Below, piece by piece: positions 1 to 8,700 of a DNA stretch of 64,000 nucleotides; position 1 is the first letter of the stretch, and each line of letters opens with the position of its first letter. Source of the DNA: Pseudorhodoferax aquiterrae (lineage in GTDB: Bacteria > Pseudomonadota > Gammaproteobacteria > Burkholderiales > Burkholderiaceae_C); contig NZ_BMYK01000002.1 of NCBI RefSeq assembly GCF_014652235.1, positions 310,001 to 374,000 on the forward strand, in the 5' to 3' direction. Under the pieces are notes generated by a model. It was not told the origin of the DNA, searched no databases, and was given only the letters and a program-made list of their open reading frames with translations. Both the position numbers and the translations under genes were made by a program.

Positions 1-139
1 GCAAGTGCAGGCGGGACTGGCGGTCGGCAAATTCGAGAAGGAGCCGCTGGACGACGAAGCAAGAAAGAACATGTTCGGCCAGAAGGCCAAGGAGATGGCA
101 CACCGCATGTCGCCCAACAACCAGCGAGAAACACCATGA
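1..139 (+). CDS. C-terminal tail of an unidentified protein (5' end outside window)
   Basis: An open frame runs from base 2 to a TGA at 137-139 and encodes the last 45 or so residues of a protein, ending in SPNNQRETP. The stop overlaps the next start codon as ATGA, which indicates translational coupling and that this gene belongs to the operon that follows. The tail is charged and contains no motif I recognise, so I assign no function. Given the neighbours it is probably a catabolic enzyme. Confidence 0.6.
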   Translation, partial: QVQAGLAVGKFEKEPLDDEARKNMFGQKAKEMAHRMSPNNQRETP

Positions 140-744
140 TCGAATTCTTCTTCGACTGCTCCAGCCCCTGGACCTATCTCGCCTTCCACAACATCCAGCC
201 GCTCGCCGACGAACTGGGCGTCGAGGTCACATGGCGGCCCATCCTGGTCGGCGGCATCTTCAACACGATCAATCCGACCGTCTACGCCTCGCGCGAGACG
301 CCGGTGCCGCAGAAGGCCCGCTACCTGAAAAAGGATCTGGCAGATTGGGCCCGCTCGACGGGGCTTGCGATCAAGATGCCGCCGACGGTGTTTCCCGTCA
401 ACAGCGTGAAGGCGATGCGCGGCTGCGTCTGGCTCGGCAACGACATGGTGCCGTTTGCCCGCGCCATATTTGAAGCCTATTGGGGCGAGGACCAGGACAT
501 CTCGCAGGATTCGGTGCTGACCCATGTGTGCCAGCGCATTGGCATCGATCCCGCCCCATTCTTTGCAGGCATCGGCGAGCAGGCGATCAAGGATCAGCTC
601 AAGGCCAACACCGATGAGGTGGTCGCGCGCGGCGGCTTTGGCTCGCCGACCATCTTTGTGGACAAGACCGACATGTATTTCGGCAACGACCGCATGCCGC
701 TGATCCGCGAAGCCGTGCTGCGCCTGCAAGGGAAGACGGCCTGA
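136..744 (+). CDS. 2-hydroxychromene-2-carboxylate isomerase family protein (DsbA/kappa-GST fold)
   Basis: This 202-residue protein has the hallmarks of the HCCA isomerase family, a glutathione-dependent branch of the DsbA thioredoxin fold. The N-terminus reads FFFDCSSPWTYLA, where the SPWTYLA segment carries the serine that replaces the redox cysteine in kappa-class GSTs. Near the C-terminus is GGFGSPTIFVD, the family's cis-proline loop, followed by FGNDRMPLI. Length matches the family norm of about 200. Family members isomerise ring-cleavage products in naphthalene-type degradation, but many homologues act on unknown aromatic or acyl intermediates. It overlaps the upstream gene by 4 bases and precedes a Liv-type importer, so an intracellular step in degradation of the imported compound is likely. 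The exact substrate is unknown. Confidence 0.85.
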   Translation: MIEFFFDCSSPWTYLAFHNIQPLADELGVEVTWRPILVGGIFNTINPTVYASRETPVPQKARYLKKDLADWARSTGLAIKMPPTVFPVNSVKAMRGCVWLGNDMVPFARAIFEAYWGEDQDISQDSVLTHVCQRIGIDPAPFFAGIGEQAIKDQLKANTDEVVARGGFGSPTIFVDKTDMYFGNDRMPLIREAVLRLQGKTA

Positions 745-799
745 TACCGCAAGCAGGGTTCACCCATCCATTCATCTCACCACCACCACAGGAGACATC

Positions 800-1990
800 A
801 TGCAAAAAAGACAATTCATCACCATGCTTTCCGGCGCCATGCTGACCGGCGTTTCTGGCCTGGTCCGCGCGCAGGGCGCAGGCACCCCGGGCGTGACGGA
901 TCGCGAGATCAAGATCGGCTCGACCGGGCCGCTCAGCGGCCCGGCCGCAGGCTATGGCGTCGTCGGCAAGACCATGTCTGCATGGTTTGACCTGGTCAAC
1001 GCCGAGGGCGGCGTGAATGGGCGCCAGCTCAAGCTGGTGCTGGCCGACGATGGCTACAGCCCGCCGAAAACCCTGGAGCAATCGCGCCGCCTGGTGGAGC
1101 GCGATCAGGTGGCTTTTCTCGCGGCGCAGATAGGCTCGTCCACTGGGCTGGCGTCGCGCAGCTATCTCAACAACGCCAAAGTACCGCAACTCTTCGTTTC
1201 GTCCGGCTCTGCCACGTGGCTGGATGATGCGGCTAAGTTCCCCTGGAGCATGGGCTGGCTGCCCCTGTACACCGACGAAGGGCGCATCCTGGCCAGGCAC
1301 ATCCTGCAGACGCGGCCCAACGCGAAGATCGCCATGTTCTACCAGAACGACGACGCCGGCAAGGATGTGCTGCGTGGCGTGAAGGAGGTTCTGGCTGCCG
1401 CCGGGAAGAAGCTCATCAGCGAAGAGTCGCATGAAGTGTCGGATCCGACGGTGGACTCGCAGATCGTCTCCATGCATGCCTCGGGCGCGGACGTGCTGGT
1501 GGCGTGGGGTTCGCCCAAAGCCACCCTCCAGTCGCTGCGCAAGACCCACGACATCGGCTGGCGCCCGGCCATCTACATCAACCCGAGCGCATCTTCGGTG
1601 CCCGCGGTGCTGACTCCGGTGGGGCTGGACAAGGTCAAGGGCATCATGAGCGCCGCGTTCCTCAAGGATCCGAGCGATCCGACCTGGAAGGACGACCCTG
1701 GTGTCCTGGCCTGGCATGCCTTCATGGACAAATACAACAAAGGCGCGGCCAAGGAGTACCTCACCGTGCTCGGTGCCTGCCTTGGGCAAGTGACAGTGCA
1801 GTTGCTCAAGCAGTGCGGCAACGACCTCTCGCGCGAGAACATCATGCGGCAGTCGCGCCGCCTGGACATGGATTTGCCCATGATGCTGCCGGGCCTGCGT
1901 GTCAAGACCAGCGACGCCCGCCCTCACCCGATACCGGACATGCGCATCCAGCAGTTCGACGGCACGAGCTGGAAGGTGATGCCGTCCTGA
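800..1990 (+). CDS. ABC transporter periplasmic substrate-binding protein (Liv/Peripla_BP_6 type)
   Basis: This 396-residue protein begins with a signal peptide (MQKRQFITMLSGAMLTGVSGLVRAQ region), with cleavage expected after the ARAQ-like site near residue 25. The mature start, GVTDREIKIGSTGPLSGPAAGYG, is typical of type I periplasmic binding proteins of the LivJ/LivK superfamily. AGGAG lies 6-10 bases before the ATG. In Burkholderiales such proteins often bind aromatic or aliphatic carboxylates rather than leucine, and the isomerase and thiolase neighbours favour that. It is the binding component for the importer encoded immediately downstream. Confidence 0.9.
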   Translation: MQKRQFITMLSGAMLTGVSGLVRAQGAGTPGVTDREIKIGSTGPLSGPAAGYGVVGKTMSAWFDLVNAEGGVNGRQLKLVLADDGYSPPKTLEQSRRLVERDQVAFLAAQIGSSTGLASRSYLNNAKVPQLFVSSGSATWLDDAAKFPWSMGWLPLYTDEGRILARHILQTRPNAKIAMFYQNDDAGKDVLRGVKEVLAAAGKKLISEESHEVSDPTVDSQIVSMHASGADVLVAWGSPKATLQSLRKTHDIGWRPAIYINPSASSVPAVLTPVGLDKVKGIMSAAFLKDPSDPTWKDDPGVLAWHAFMDKYNKGAAKEYLTVLGACLGQVTVQLLKQCGNDLSRENIMRQSRRLDMDLPMMLPGLRVKTSDARPHPIPDMRIQQFDGTSWKVMPS

Positions 1991-2006
1991 CGGGGCGAGC
2001 GCAGCG

Positions 2007-2774
2007 ATGGAACCCATTCTTTCCGTACGCGACCTGACGATCCGCTTCGGCGGTGTCGTCGCGCTGGACGCCTTCTCGATGGACGTGCCCGAGGGCTGCA
2101 TCTTCGGCCTGATCGGGCCGAACGGCGCTGGCAAGACGACCTGCTTCAACTGCATCAGCGGCCTGTACCGGCCCACCCACGGCAGCGTGCGCTTCGGCCA
2201 GGCCGAGTTGACGCGCCTGCCGCGCCACGGCGTGGCACGGCTGGGTCTGAGCCGCACCTTCCAGAACGTGGCGCTCTACCCCTCGCTCACGGTGCGCGAA
2301 AACGTGATGGTGGGTGCGCACGCGCGGCTGCCGGTGTCGATGCTGGGTGCCGCGCTGCGCTCGCGCGCCGTCCGTGCCGCCGAGGAAGAAATCGCGCACT
2401 CGGCTGACGCGGCCCTGGCCACGCTGCGGCTGTCCGACTATGCCGACCGGGGCGTGGCGGAACTGCCGGTGGGCATCCAGCACCGCGTGGAAATCGCGCG
2501 GGCGCTGGTGACGCGGCCCAAGCTGCTGCTGCTTGACGAACCCGCCGCTGGCCTCACCGCTGGCGAGGTCGATGAACTGCGCGACGTGCTGCTGCGCCTG
2601 CACGAGGAATTGAAGCTGACCATGGTGATCGTGGAGCACAACATGCGCTTCGTGATGAAGACCTGCTCCGACCTCGCGGTACTGAGCTTTGGCCGCAAGC
2701 TCGCCCAGGGCTCGCCCGAGGAAGTGGCCAACAACGACGCCGTGCTCGATGCCTATCTGGGAGGTGTGCTGTGA
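2007..2774 (+). CDS. ABC importer ATP-binding protein, LivG-like
   Basis: This 255-residue cytoplasmic ATPase has a Walker A motif GPNGAGKTT near residue 35, a degenerate signature region (ELPVGIQHRVEIARAL) and Walker B LLLLDEPAAG, followed by the switch histidine in VIVEHNM. The C-terminal extension around FGRKLAQGSPEEV and the inserted helical segment are typical of LivG rather than LivF. The signature reads PVGIQ instead of canonical LSGGQ, which is common in LivG proteins. The gene ends in a GTGA overlap with the next ATPase, so the two subunits are translationally coupled and probably form the heterodimeric motor. Confidence 0.9.
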   Translation: MEPILSVRDLTIRFGGVVALDAFSMDVPEGCIFGLIGPNGAGKTTCFNCISGLYRPTHGSVRFGQAELTRLPRHGVARLGLSRTFQNVALYPSLTVRENVMVGAHARLPVSMLGAALRSRAVRAAEEEIAHSADAALATLRLSDYADRGVAELPVGIQHRVEIARALVTRPKLLLLDEPAAGLTAGEVDELRDVLLRLHEELKLTMVIVEHNMRFVMKTCSDLAVLSFGRKLAQGSPEEVANNDAVLDAYLGGVL

Positions 2775-3487
2775 CCCAACGGCTTGAAATCCGCAACCTC
2801 GCGGTGGCCTACGGCCGAACGGCGGTGGTGCATGGCATCGACCTGCACGTGCAGGCCGGCGAGATGGTGGCGCTGCTCGGCGCCAACGGCGCGGGAAAGA
2901 CCTCCATCCTGCGCGCCATCAGCCACCAGCAGGTGACTGCCAAGGGCACGCTGCGCTTCGAGGGCCAGGACATCATCGACATGGCCGCGCCCGCCATCGC
3001 CTCGCTGGGCATCGCCCACGTGCCCGAAGGGCGCGGCACCTTTGGCGACCTGACGGTGCTGGAAAACCTGCGCGTGGGCGCCATCCACCGCCGCGACAAG
3101 GACGGCATCGAGCAGGACATCGCCCGGATGCAGACGCTGTTTCCCAAGCTGTCCAGCCGCGCGAAGCAGGCGGCGGGCACGCTCAGCGGCGGCGAGCAGC
3201 AGATGCTGGCCATCGCGCGCGCGCTGATGACGCGCCCCAAGATGCTGCTGCTGGACGAGCCTTCGTTCGGCATCGCGCCGCGCGTGACGCAGGAGATCTA
3301 CGAACTCCTGCACCAGTTGCGCGAAACCGAGCACCTCACGGCGCTCATCGTGGAGCAGAACGCCCAGGTCGCGCTGAACCTAGTCAACCGGGCCTATGTG
3401 CTCGAAAGCGGGCGCGTCACTGCCCAGGGCACCGCAGCCGAGCTGCGCGAAGACGACGCCGTGCGCCGCAGCTACCTCGGCCACTGA
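2771..3487 (+). CDS. ABC importer ATP-binding protein, LivF-like
   Basis: This 238-residue ATPase starts at a GTG that overlaps the previous stop codon (GTGA). Walker A is GANGAGKTS, the signature is TLSGGEQQMLAIARAL and Walker B is LLLDEPSFG, with the switch histidine region LIVEQNA carrying a glutamine-asparagine pair as LivF proteins do. The short length and the VPEGRGTFGDLTV segment are diagnostic of LivF. It is the second motor subunit of the importer in this operon. Confidence 0.9.
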   Translation: MTQRLEIRNLAVAYGRTAVVHGIDLHVQAGEMVALLGANGAGKTSILRAISHQQVTAKGTLRFEGQDIIDMAAPAIASLGIAHVPEGRGTFGDLTVLENLRVGAIHRRDKDGIEQDIARMQTLFPKLSSRAKQAAGTLSGGEQQMLAIARALMTRPKMLLLDEPSFGIAPRVTQEIYELLHQLRETEHLTALIVEQNAQVALNLVNRAYVLESGRVTAQGTAAELREDDAVRRSYLGH

Positions 3488-3506
3488 TCAAAAAAGGTTC
3501 ATCACC

Positions 3507-4379
3507 ATGCAAGCATTCCTTCACCAGATAGCTTCGGGCCTGGCGGCGGGCGGCATCTATGCCAGCCTCGCCATCGCGCTTGTGCTCATCTATCGCTGCA
3601 CTTCGTCCGTCAACTTCGCGCAGGGCGAACTGGCGATGTTCTCCACCTATATGAGCTGGGCGTTGGTTCAGGCGGGCGCATCATGGTGGGTGGCCTTCGC
3701 CGTCGTGGTCGTGGGTTCCTTCCTGCTCGGGCTGGCGCTGGAACGGGTCATCTTCCAGCCCCTGCGGCACAAGCCGGTGCTCTCGGTCGTGGCGGCCAGC
3801 ATCGCGCTGCTCATCATCTTGAACAGCCTGGTCGGCTGGCTGTTCGGGCATGAGATGCTGGAGTTCGCCACGCCGTTCGGTGGCGTCCTCAGCCGTGCCG
3901 AACCCTATCTGTCGGCCCACGAGGTCGGCGTTCTGCTCGTCACCCTGGCCGAACTGGCGGCGGTATTCGCGTTCTTCCGCTTCACCCGGTTCGGCCTGGC
4001 GATGCGTGCGGTGGCGGTGAACGCGCCGTCGGCGGAACTGTCGGGCATCAGCACCAACAAGGTGCTGGCCGTGGGCTGGGGTCTTGCAGCGGTGGCCGGT
4101 GCCGTGGCGGGGCTGATGGCCGCGCCCATCGTGTTCCTGGAGCCGTCGATGATGATGGGGCCGCTGATCTACGCACTGGCGGGCGCGCTGCTGGGCGGCA
4201 TCGCCAGCCCTGTGGGCGCCGTGGCCGGGGGCTTCGCCGTCGGGGTACTGGAGAACCTGCTGGGCGCCTACGTGGTCGGCAACGACCTGAAACTGACCTG
4301 CATCATGCTGTTGATCATCGCGATGCTGGTCTTGCGGCCCGCCGGTATCTTCGGCAAGACGGCCCAGGTGAGGGTGTGA
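3507..4379 (+). CDS. ABC importer permease, LivH-like
   Basis: This 290-residue inner-membrane permease begins MQAFLHQIASGLAAGGIYAS; I chose this ATG because AAAAGG precedes it and the upstream extension of the frame overlaps the LivF gene with unrelated sequence. It has about eight hydrophobic segments and the family loop ALAGALLGGIASPVGAVAGG, corresponding to the conserved G-A-hG-G-h-sPhGAhhGG permease motif that contacts the ATPase. Length matches LivH (about 290-310). It ends with a GTGA that touches the LivM-like gene. Confidence 0.9.
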   Translation: MQAFLHQIASGLAAGGIYASLAIALVLIYRCTSSVNFAQGELAMFSTYMSWALVQAGASWWVAFAVVVVGSFLLGLALERVIFQPLRHKPVLSVVAASIALLIILNSLVGWLFGHEMLEFATPFGGVLSRAEPYLSAHEVGVLLVTLAELAAVFAFFRFTRFGLAMRAVAVNAPSAELSGISTNKVLAVGWGLAAVAGAVAGLMAAPIVFLEPSMMMGPLIYALAGALLGGIASPVGAVAGGFAVGVLENLLGAYVVGNDLKLTCIMLLIIAMLVLRPAGIFGKTAQVRV

Positions 4380-4381
4380 GC

Positions 4382-5386
4382 ATGAGTACCATGAACGCCC
4401 CACTCAACATCCGCCCGGCGGCATCGCCCACCTGGTTGCGCTGGACGGCCTCGGTGGTCGGGCTCGCGCTGCTGGCCTGGTCCTTTAGTTGGCAAAGTTA
4501 TCCGTTGTACGTGATGACGCAGGTGCTGATCTATGGCATCGCCATCATGGGCCTGAACCTGCTCACCGGCTACACGGGCCAGATCTCGCTCGGCCACAGC
4601 GCCTTCTTCGCCATCGGTGCCTATACTGCGGCGGTGCTCTCGCATCACCTGGGCTGGCCATTCTACGTGGGCGTGCCGGTGGCGGCGCTGTTGTGCTTCG
4701 TGGCGGGTTTCCTCTTCGGCTTCCCGGCGCTGCGGCTGCCCATGCTTTATCTGGCGCTGTCCACCTTCGCGGTGGCGGTGGTGACACCGCAGGCGCTCAA
4801 GTGGAAAAAGATCGAGTGGCTGACCGGCGGCGTGGCGGGGATCGTCCTGGAAAAACCTGTGTTCCCAGGAGTGCTGGCCGACCGGGCGGACTGGGCCATC
4901 ATGGCCTGCGTTGCGGCCTGCGCGCTCTGCGCCTTCCTGCTGGCGCGGCGGATTCTCGGCTCGCAGTTCGGCCGCCTGGTGGACGCCTCGCGCGACCAGC
5001 CGCTCGCGGCGGCGGCGGGCGGGCTCGACATCACCGCCCTGCGCACGCAGATGTTCGGCCTCAGCGCGGCGTTCACCGGCCTGGCCGGTGCCCTGAGCGT
5101 GGTGGCGGGCCAGTTCGTCGCGCCCGAGAACTTTCCCTTCCTGCTCTCGGTGTCCCTGCTGGTGGGCAGCTTCGTGGGCGGGGTGCGCAGCCTGTGGGGC
5201 GCCTTCCTGGGGGCTGCCTTCATCGTGCTCACGCCCAACTTGGCCGAGAGCGTGTCGCAATCCGCGCCGTGGATGATCTTCGGCTTCGCACTGCTCGCGG
5301 TGGTCTTCCTGGCCCCCAATGGCTTGAGCGGCTGGATCACCAGCCTCCGGCGCAGGCGTGCAAATTCCTCATCCGCCCAGTCTTAG
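4382..5386 (+). CDS. ABC importer permease, LivM-like
   Basis: This permease of about 334 residues starts at ATG 4382, or alternatively at GTG 4376 which overlaps the LivH stop. The segment MGLNLLTGYTGQISLGHSAFFAIGAYTAA is the family signature of LivM, and the ATPase-contact loop is SVSLLVGSFVGGVRSLWGAFLGA. It completes the five-component importer. The gene ends three bases before the start of the truncated thiolase, so that gene belonged to the same operon. Confidence 0.9.
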   Translation: MSTMNAPLNIRPAASPTWLRWTASVVGLALLAWSFSWQSYPLYVMTQVLIYGIAIMGLNLLTGYTGQISLGHSAFFAIGAYTAAVLSHHLGWPFYVGVPVAALLCFVAGFLFGFPALRLPMLYLALSTFAVAVVTPQALKWKKIEWLTGGVAGIVLEKPVFPGVLADRADWAIMACVAACALCAFLLARRILGSQFGRLVDASRDQPLAAAAGGLDITALRTQMFGLSAAFTGLAGALSVVAGQFVAPENFPFLLSVSLLVGSFVGGVRSLWGAFLGAAFIVLTPNLAESVSQSAPWMIFGFALLAVVFLAPNGLSGWITSLRRRRANSSSAQS

Positions 5387-5701
5387 ATGCTTTCCATGCA
5401 GCCCGTCTTCGTCGCTGGCACGGGCATGACCCGTTCCGGCAAGCACATTGACTGCGGTCTCAAATCGCTCACCGCCGAGGCGATTGGCGAAGCCATTGCC
5501 GATGCAGGCATCACCCCGTCCCAACTGCAGGCGCCCCACATGCGCAACGCCGCTGCTGGTGTCATGGCCGACCAGGTGCTGATCCCCGGAAAGGTGGCGT
5601 TGCGCGGCATGGGCATCAGGCGCATTCCGGTCGTCAACATCGAGAACGCTTGTAGACGCATCCTTGCAGTGGGTGCTCGATATGCTGCTGGCTTCAGATA
5701 A
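5387..5701 (+). pseudogene. Thiolase-family gene truncated at the catalytic cysteine
   Basis: From the ATG at 5396 the frame reads MQPVFVAGTGMTRSG and aligns with the start of the intact thiolase encoded at 25873-27060 on the other strand. Homology continues through IPVVNIENAC, where C86 (codon 5651-5653) matches the nucleophilic cysteine C82 of the intact paralogue. It then stops: the next 16 residues (RRILAVGARYAAGFR) are not thiolase and come from DNA belonging to the conjugative element. About three quarters of the gene is missing, so no activity is expected. The break marks a recombination junction at about 5650-5654. Confidence 0.85.
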
Positions 5702-7676
5702 CAGATAAGCCCTGTTGCCGTCGGATTTGCCAGGATACGCGGCCGTCATGTACCTGCGCAGAAATCGGCATACCGAGTCGTTGTTCGATGACAGGCCTCC
5801 ATGGCACCAGGCTGAACCCCATGCCGTCATCGAGCATGGCGTAGCGCCCGCTGGCCAGCATGACGCTGCGGCGGTAGATGCCCGCCACGCGCTGGCCATC
5901 GGCCACGGGCCGATGCTCCAGGCCAGTTTCGGCGGCCAAGTCCTTCGCGGCATGCGCTACATCCCGGCTGCGCAGCGTTGCCAGCAGATTGCGCGCCAGG
6001 ATGACGCGTTGGCCGCGCCGCTCGGCCAGCCCCTGTTCGGCCAGGAAGTCGGTGCGCTGTTGCATTGCCTGCTTGGCCTCACCGCCAAAGCCCAGGTCGC
6101 CCAGGCCAGAGCCGCCGCCGATCAACTGCTGGTCAAGCCAGGTGGCCCCGATCACGCGGGCCTGCCGCTCGATGGGCAGGTGCGATTTCAGCTCCACGGC
6201 CACGCCGCCCAGGCGCTGCGCGTCGTAGCGACGGCCCTGATCGGGCAGGTCGCCCGGCACCTTCCATAGCCCTTCGGCCACGCGCTCCACGATGCCTGCC
6301 CGGCGCAGGGCTTCCAAGCGCCGGACGTGGGCCGCGACGACTTCCTGCGGATCGCGGCCCGGCACGGCCTGGCCCTGCGCGATAGCAAGGTGGTGGTCGG
6401 TGCGGTACAGACCATCGCTCGCCAGCACGGCGATGTTCTTGTCGGCCGCGCGCACGTCGGCCGATCCCTTCACCTCCACCACGGCGCCGGTGGGATAGTT
6501 CGCCAGCTCGTCGCGGGTGTTGAGCGCGACGTAGTGGGCCTTGCCGTCCACCCCGTCGATGACCAGATAGCCACGGTCGCGCAGCTCGTCGGCCAGCCCC
6601 TTCGCGGCTACGCGGCCGAGAATGGTTCGGCCATCGTCGCCCGGCTCGAACACCGCCAGTTCGCGCGGCTCGCCGCGCATGGCACGCTGCATGGTGCGGA
6701 TGATGTCGCCACGCTCGCCCAGGGCGCGCAGGGTCTTCTCGGCATCGGCATGGACGGCCCAGGTGCCCGGCTGCGTCTCGTCGGCCAGCCCCAGGCGCTG
6801 CAAGCGTTGCAGGCGGCCGATCAGCAGCAGGCGTTGGCGTTGCAGCTTCGGTTCGTTGAAGCGTTCGATCTGCACCCGGCCGTCTTCGCCGGCCTCGCGT
6901 TTCAGCGTGCGATCCAGGCTCGTCCACCGCTCCTGCTCCACCTCGCGTTGCAAGGTCTGCTGGATCTCCAGTTCGGTGCGCGGCCCCAGCCATTCGGTCG
7001 CCAGCTCGGATGCGCGATGCCGAAAGCCATCGGCGATGTAGTCACCCGCGATGATGAGGTCTTTGCTGGTATCGTCGCGCCCGCGCACGATCAGGTGGGC
7101 GTGGGGGTTGTCGGTGTTCCAGTGATCAACGGCCACCCATTCCAGCCGTGTGCCCAGGTCAGCTTCCATGCGGTTCATCAGATGCCGTGTATAGGTGCGC
7201 AGGTCTTCCAGCTCCGCGCCGTCCTCGGGCGAGACGATGAAGCGGAAGTGATGCCGGTCGTCGGCGCAGCGTTCCTTGAAGGCGTCGAGGTCGGCGGTAT
7301 CGGTCTGCGGCCCGTAGGCTTGGCCTGGCTCGCCGTCGCGGCCCACGCCGTCGCGCTCGATGTAGCGTAGGTGCTTGGCGAGCGATTGCGGGCTGGCCCG
7401 CTGCTGGTTCACCAGTAGGGTCTTGATGGTCACGCGCCGCGACATGGGTGTCAGCTTCGCGCCCGCAAACCGCGCCGCCGTATGGCCGCGCCCCAGGCGT
7501 GAGCCGGGCCGCTGGCCGGTGGCCTTGCCGCCGACGGCCGATGCCGGACGGCGCACCGAGGACTTGCCGCCACTGGCCTTGCCGGCCTGCTGGAGCACCT
7601 TGGAAACGAAGCCCTGGCCGCGGTTTTTTGGCGCGCTGGGGCGGATGTGGAAATCGTCGTCGCGGCGGTTGATCAT
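5694..7676 (-). CDS. Relaxase/mobilization nuclease with DUF3363 domain (Tn4371-type)
   Basis: This 660-residue protein would nick the element at oriT and pilot the strand during conjugation. I chose the start MINRRDDDFHIRPSAPKNRG at 7676 because the longer frame upstream is GC-driven noise. After a basic N-terminus there is a relaxase core with HLRYIERDG near residue 102 (a candidate catalytic tyrosine) and the HUH metal site NPHAHLIVRG (H192, H194). The DUF3363 region follows and runs to the C-terminus. Its stop codon lies 40 bases inside the junction with the truncated thiolase, so the protein appears intact. In Tn4371-like elements the coupling protein and trb secretion genes follow at this end; here they are absent. 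Confidence 0.88.
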   Translation of the reverse strand: MINRRDDDFHIRPSAPKNRGQGFVSKVLQQAGKASGGKSSVRRPASAVGGKATGQRPGSRLGRGHTAARFAGAKLTPMSRRVTIKTLLVNQQRASPQSLAKHLRYIERDGVGRDGEPGQAYGPQTDTADLDAFKERCADDRHHFRFIVSPEDGAELEDLRTYTRHLMNRMEADLGTRLEWVAVDHWNTDNPHAHLIVRGRDDTSKDLIIAGDYIADGFRHRASELATEWLGPRTELEIQQTLQREVEQERWTSLDRTLKREAGEDGRVQIERFNEPKLQRQRLLLIGRLQRLQRLGLADETQPGTWAVHADAEKTLRALGERGDIIRTMQRAMRGEPRELAVFEPGDDGRTILGRVAAKGLADELRDRGYLVIDGVDGKAHYVALNTRDELANYPTGAVVEVKGSADVRAADKNIAVLASDGLYRTDHHLAIAQGQAVPGRDPQEVVAAHVRRLEALRRAGIVERVAEGLWKVPGDLPDQGRRYDAQRLGGVAVELKSHLPIERQARVIGATWLDQQLIGGGSGLGDLGFGGEAKQAMQQRTDFLAEQGLAERRGQRVILARNLLATLRSRDVAHAAKDLAAETGLEHRPVADGQRVAGIYRRSVMLASGRYAMLDDGMGFSLVPWRPVIEQRLGMPISAQVHDGRVSWQIRRQQGLSVI

Positions 7677-8112
7677 GACTTCTCTCCCTGAAAGCTGGGG
7701 CGTAGTCCGTCGTGCGAAGCACGCGAACAAGCCCATATCGACGCGGGCCACGCGCCACAAGCAGCACGGCGGCGAAGCCGCTGCGTGCCGCGCCACCCCC
7801 ACGTGCAGACTGGCTTTGCGGGCCGACAGGTGCCGCCCCCTTTTGTCTTGCCTTCCGCATTTGCCTCCCGCATCCGCTCCAGGCAACTGCGGCCCGGCGG
7901 CAAGGCTGCACCGGCAGCCAGCGCACCGGCGAACACGGCGATGGCCGCAGGCCATCCGTGTTCGAGACAAGACGCCTGCACGTGGGACGGCTGCGCCGGA
8001 GGCAGCGTGAAGTGCGGCGCGGATGCGCTCGCACTGCATGTGCGACGACACACGGAACGCCGCCGGAACGACACGCCCGATAGCACGATGATGCACAGCG
8101 AATCAGCGGCCA
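7677..8112. other. 436-base intergenic region between relaxase and traF genes; candidate oriT location
   Basis: I see no convincing gene here. The only recognisable element is one copy of a 16-mer, ACGCCYGATAGCACGA, at 8073-8088, which occurs three more times in front of parA. The region lies directly upstream of the relaxase gene, where transfer origins are often found, but I cannot identify a nic site or a clear inverted repeat. Confidence 0.4.
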
Positions 8113-8700
8113 TCATGGGCGCGACTCCAGCCAAACCGGGCGCGCAACGCCAACCACGGCGGCTGCGCTGACCGGCCCGAAATACCGGCTGTCGAAAGAC
8201 GCCGGATTGGTCGCGCTGAGCAGGAACAGCTCGCCAGGCTGAAGGCGACGGCACTGCTGCCAGGATGGCAGCGGCCGGCCCCAGCGATCGGCAGGCAACA
8301 CGGCGGCTGAAGGCACGCCGTCGATGCGGACTTTGCCGTCAGCGATACACACCTCTTGCGGCGCCATCGCGCCCACGCGCTTGAGCAACGGGATGCGCGT
8401 CGGTAGGTAGCCGCGCTGCGCAGCCAGCGCGGCGGCCTCGGCGGGCAGCGGCACCAACACGATGCTACCCACGGACAACGGACGTGGCGGCGAGCTGGTG
8501 CGATGGTCGAGCGGATCGACGCGATACCATCCGACCGCCACGCTGTCGGATGGGTTGTAGGTCAGGCGCGGCAGCGGATGCACGAAGGACGCCCAGGCAA
8601 GCGCAGCGAGGCCGCAGGTGGACAGGCCCGCCAGCATGAGGCGAGCGCGCAGGCGCGAGCGTGGATGCGTGACAGCAGTGGGAACAGAAATCGTGCTCAT
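8113..8700 (-). CDS. traF: S26-family signal peptidase / conjugal transfer protein TraF
   Basis: This 195-residue protein has one N-terminal membrane segment (about residues 20-40). The serine peptidase motif NPSDSVAVGWYRV follows, with S53 the likely nucleophile, and then LLKRVGA with K107 the likely general base. TraF of IncP and Tn4371-type systems processes and cyclises the TrbC pilin, so this periplasm-facing enzyme implies that pilin genes once accompanied the element. It overlaps the DUF2840 gene by ATGA at 8697-8700, placing it in the parA-traF operon. Confidence 0.85.
   Translation of the reverse strand: MSTISVPTAVTHPRSRLRARLMLAGLSTCGLAALAWASFVHPLPRLTYNPSDSVAVGWYRVDPLDHRTSSPPRPLSVGSIVLVPLPAEAAALAAQRGYLPTRIPLLKRVGAMAPQEVCIADGKVRIDGVPSAAVLPADRWGRPLPSWQQCRRLQPGELFLLSATNPASFDSRYFGPVSAAAVVGVARPVWLESRP

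Noticed and set aside
599-2257. A 552-codon minus-strand open frame opposite the binding-protein gene
   Set aside because: The + strand protein has a signal peptide and type I periplasmic-binding-protein features; the antisense frame is an artefact of GC-rich third positions.
4376-4381. GTG at 4376 as the LivM start
   Set aside because: It would overlap the LivH stop as GTGA and is possible, but the ATG two codons later is a stronger start. Two residues make no functional difference.
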